Source: Oncomelania hupensis
Taxonomy: Eukaryota > Mollusca > Gastropoda > Littorinimorpha > Pomatiopsidae
DNA: 64,000 nt
Direction of reading: 5' to 3'
NCBI GenBank assembly: GCA_036898135.1
Contig: CM072511.1
Location: 24,079,786-24,143,785 of the forward strand
A model generated the notes under the pieces. That model had not been told where the DNA came from and searched no databases. It saw only the letters and a list, made by a program, of their open reading frames with translations. Both the position numbers and the translations under genes were made by a program. This document shows, piece by piece, positions 62,341 to 64,000 of the stretch. The stretch's first letter is position 1; each line of letters begins with the position of its first letter.

Positions 62341-62381
62341 TTATTTGTTGGGACCAAAATGATTCTGATTCTGATTCAATA
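62341..62381 (+). mobile_element. LINE 3' tail (TGATTC)n
   Basis: TTGGGACCAAAATGATTCTG then ATTCTGATTC. It resembles the GATTCTGATTCTGAA tail at 3417, so it is probably the tip of the same class of element. Confidence 0.45.
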
Positions 62382-62621
62382 TTTAGCTATGTACATAGTA
62401 ACTCCAGTCCTCAGAATGTGTGCACGGAAGGCTGACAGAGGAAACGAAGGCCCAAGAATGTTGTTCCAACACTATGAAAGAACGCATTGACTTGGGTAAG
62501 TTGCGTACTTCGCGTTGACCCATGCCAACGTCGCCAAATCGGTCACGGGACTAAGGTAAAATGAGTTCCCATGACCAGTCAGGATGAATCCGAGGATCAT
62601 TTAGTGATTATAGGAATGATT

Positions 62622-62715
62622 CAGCCTGGGACGGCTTGAGTTAGACCCAGAATCGGCAGCGCCTTGAGCCGCTCTTGAGCGGGAAAAGCGCTAAATAAGA
62701 ACTATTAAATAATAA
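62622..62715 (+). mobile_element. SINE 3' end (GCGCTAAATAAGAAC type)
   Basis: GGGACGGCTTGAGTTAGACC, GCGCCTTGAGCCGCTCTTGA, AAAGCGCTAAATAAGAAC and an AAAT-rich tail; same family as 36930-37325. Confidence 0.7.
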
Positions 62716-63384
62716 ATGAATTTCATTGGCAGGATTTGTAGTGTAGTGTAGTGTAGTAAAGATAGCATGTTTAATCACGCTCTATATCTTGTGCGCGTCG
62801 GAGTACATCTTTATCAGGGTAGTTTTGTGAAGTTCCAGTCTCAAGACGACCAAAGCTTCCGGTCTCCATCACGGTGCGTGGTCTGCTGGGAGTTGCTTCC
62901 GGTGACGGTTTTGACAGTTGCGACGTGGTCTCATTTGCCTCACGCCGTGTGTAGTCACACGCATCAAGAGACTGATGATGGCTGAAGGCGGCAACGACTC
63001 GTGTGAAGATGGTCTAACAAGACTTAGTGTGATCCCAAAATAAGAATCTTTTTATCCTTCATTATCTCCAGAGAAATACCGAGAGTTCTGTATAAGTCTA
63101 TATTGTTTTGAGTCTATTACAGACTGTTGGTTTTTAACTCTCGAAGAAGCTTTTAGTGAAATACATGTTTAGAAAACCTTTTAAACTTAAAGCTGGTGTG
63201 TTTTAGCTCTGTTATGGCTTGTAACTCTGTCTCGTCTTAGTATAGAAAGTCTACGGTGCAGCATTTTTGGGATTGCCAGTGGAGGTAACAGTTTACCAAA
63301 ATAAAGCCTTAAAATGTTAAAATTAAGACATTACGTTTCCGCATTTATAAAGACTTAAATTAAAGTAGATTTCAATTCAACAAA
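62716..63384. other. Unassigned
   Basis: A short (GTAGT)n run at 62739-62757; otherwise nothing supported. Confidence 0.4.
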
Positions 63385-63470
63385 TCTTCAGTTCAGCAAA
63401 TCTTTATTACCTCATCAAGGAATTTAGACAGGAATGTGGATCAACAATCAAATAAACAAATAAAAGTTAA
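63385..63470 (-). mobile_element. LINE 3' end, minus strand
   Basis: On the minus strand TTCCTTGATGAGGTAATAAA, then GATTTGCTGAACTGAA. Again AATAAAG plus short tail, as at 3417 and 8498. The upstream limit is not defined. Confidence 0.45.
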
Positions 63471-64000
63471 ATTTACAAGGTACAAGCACATAATTTTAAA
63501 AAGCACATACTTAGTAATTATACAAAAGAGACGCGTTTCTTGCGAATACCTCGCGCGCGCCTACGTACACACACACGCGCTCTCCTCCCTCCCCTCCTCC
63601 ATTTCCCCCTTTCACACACCCACATAATTACTTGTTGAATAAAAAGTAAAACTGGCTTATATGTTATAGGTGCACAGGTTCCTCAACAGTCAATCTAATC
63701 ACATTGTTGTATACACGTACATTGTTCTAAAGGACATATTAATGAGAATTGAATATTTGTTTCTAGATTTGGAAATAGCTGTATATGAGCAGGTATTGCA
63801 AGACTCAGTGTGATGATATTCTGGGGAAGATACGTTTATCTTACTAGGGGGTAAGACTTATTGATAGATGGGCGATGTGCTACCATTATCGATCGTTCTT
63901 TTACCAGAATTCCGAAAGTTGTGTGAGAGACAGATCACGGCACTTTGGTCACATAAAATTTATATTTGTTCTCGGGAATTTTAGTATCATTTGGCTCACC
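63471..64000. other. Unassigned right edge
   Basis: Possibly the rest of the minus-strand LINE 3' UTR to about 63640, with a CACACACGCGCTC stretch. Beyond that nothing is recognised. Confidence 0.35.

Overview
This is a stretch of nuclear DNA from an animal, most likely a marine invertebrate. A mollusc is my best guess, but only an inference: it rests on the mix of retroelements (a compact Steamer/Mag-type Gypsy element, an I-group LINE, a Gypsy element with integrase upstream of reverse transcriptase, hammerhead-bearing repeats) and on the very heavy load of simple repeats. There are no bacterial features. Most long open frames are either transposon proteins or translations of microsatellites.

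Host coding sequence is sparse. On the minus strand at 3.2-0.9 kb, three exons with matching splice phases encode a CARD-like domain, a Pro/Gly-rich linker and the start of what looks like a death domain; the gene runs off the left edge. On the plus strand at 16.8 kb a likely first coding exon (one membrane segment, perfect GTGAGT donor) has a damaged, inverted partial copy at 13.6 kb.

Layout. 1-3.4 kb: CARD gene and its repeat-rich introns. 3.4-5.3 kb: LINE fragments in opposite orientations and an interspersed repeat (family A). 7.5-8.0 kb: palindromic element with two hammerhead ribozyme motifs facing each other. 10.1-12.6 kb: an element with inverted ends stuffed with (AAT)n, then a solo LTR. 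13-20 kb: minisatellites (37 bp x22, 19 bp x9), inverted exon duplication, a tRNA-derived SINE, and a (CTA)n array punctuated by a conserved module. 20.2-31.2 kb: I-group LINE (SGNH-type ORF1, EN-RT-RNase H ORF2) split by a 5.67-kb Gypsy element with equal-length, apparently identical 655-bp LTRs and a 5-bp target duplication. 31-51 kb: a mosaic of broken LINE copies with GGATA-type tails (family C), SINEs, simple repeats, a small hAT-like transposon and a pyrimidine-rich repeat array. 51.9-56.5 kb: a complete Steamer/Mag-like Gypsy element with identical 228-bp LTRs and one uninterrupted gag-pol frame whose reverse transcriptase reads YMDE instead of YMDD. 57-64 kb: imperfect ~100-bp repeats, a 1.48-kb solo LTR, and LINE/SINE 3' ends.

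The order of events is readable in places: the I-group LINE inserted first (12-bp target duplication), then the Gypsy element landed inside its RNase H/zinc-finger region. That Gypsy copy lacks nearly all of its reverse transcriptase and RNase H, yet its LTRs look identical, so it probably moved recently with enzymes supplied by a relative. Most notable: the hammerhead pair (7.5-8.0 kb), the RT-less integrase-first Gypsy element, the hidden CARD gene, the SGNH plus RNase H LINE, and the YMDE Steamer-like copy. All similarity statements are by eye; no database search was run.
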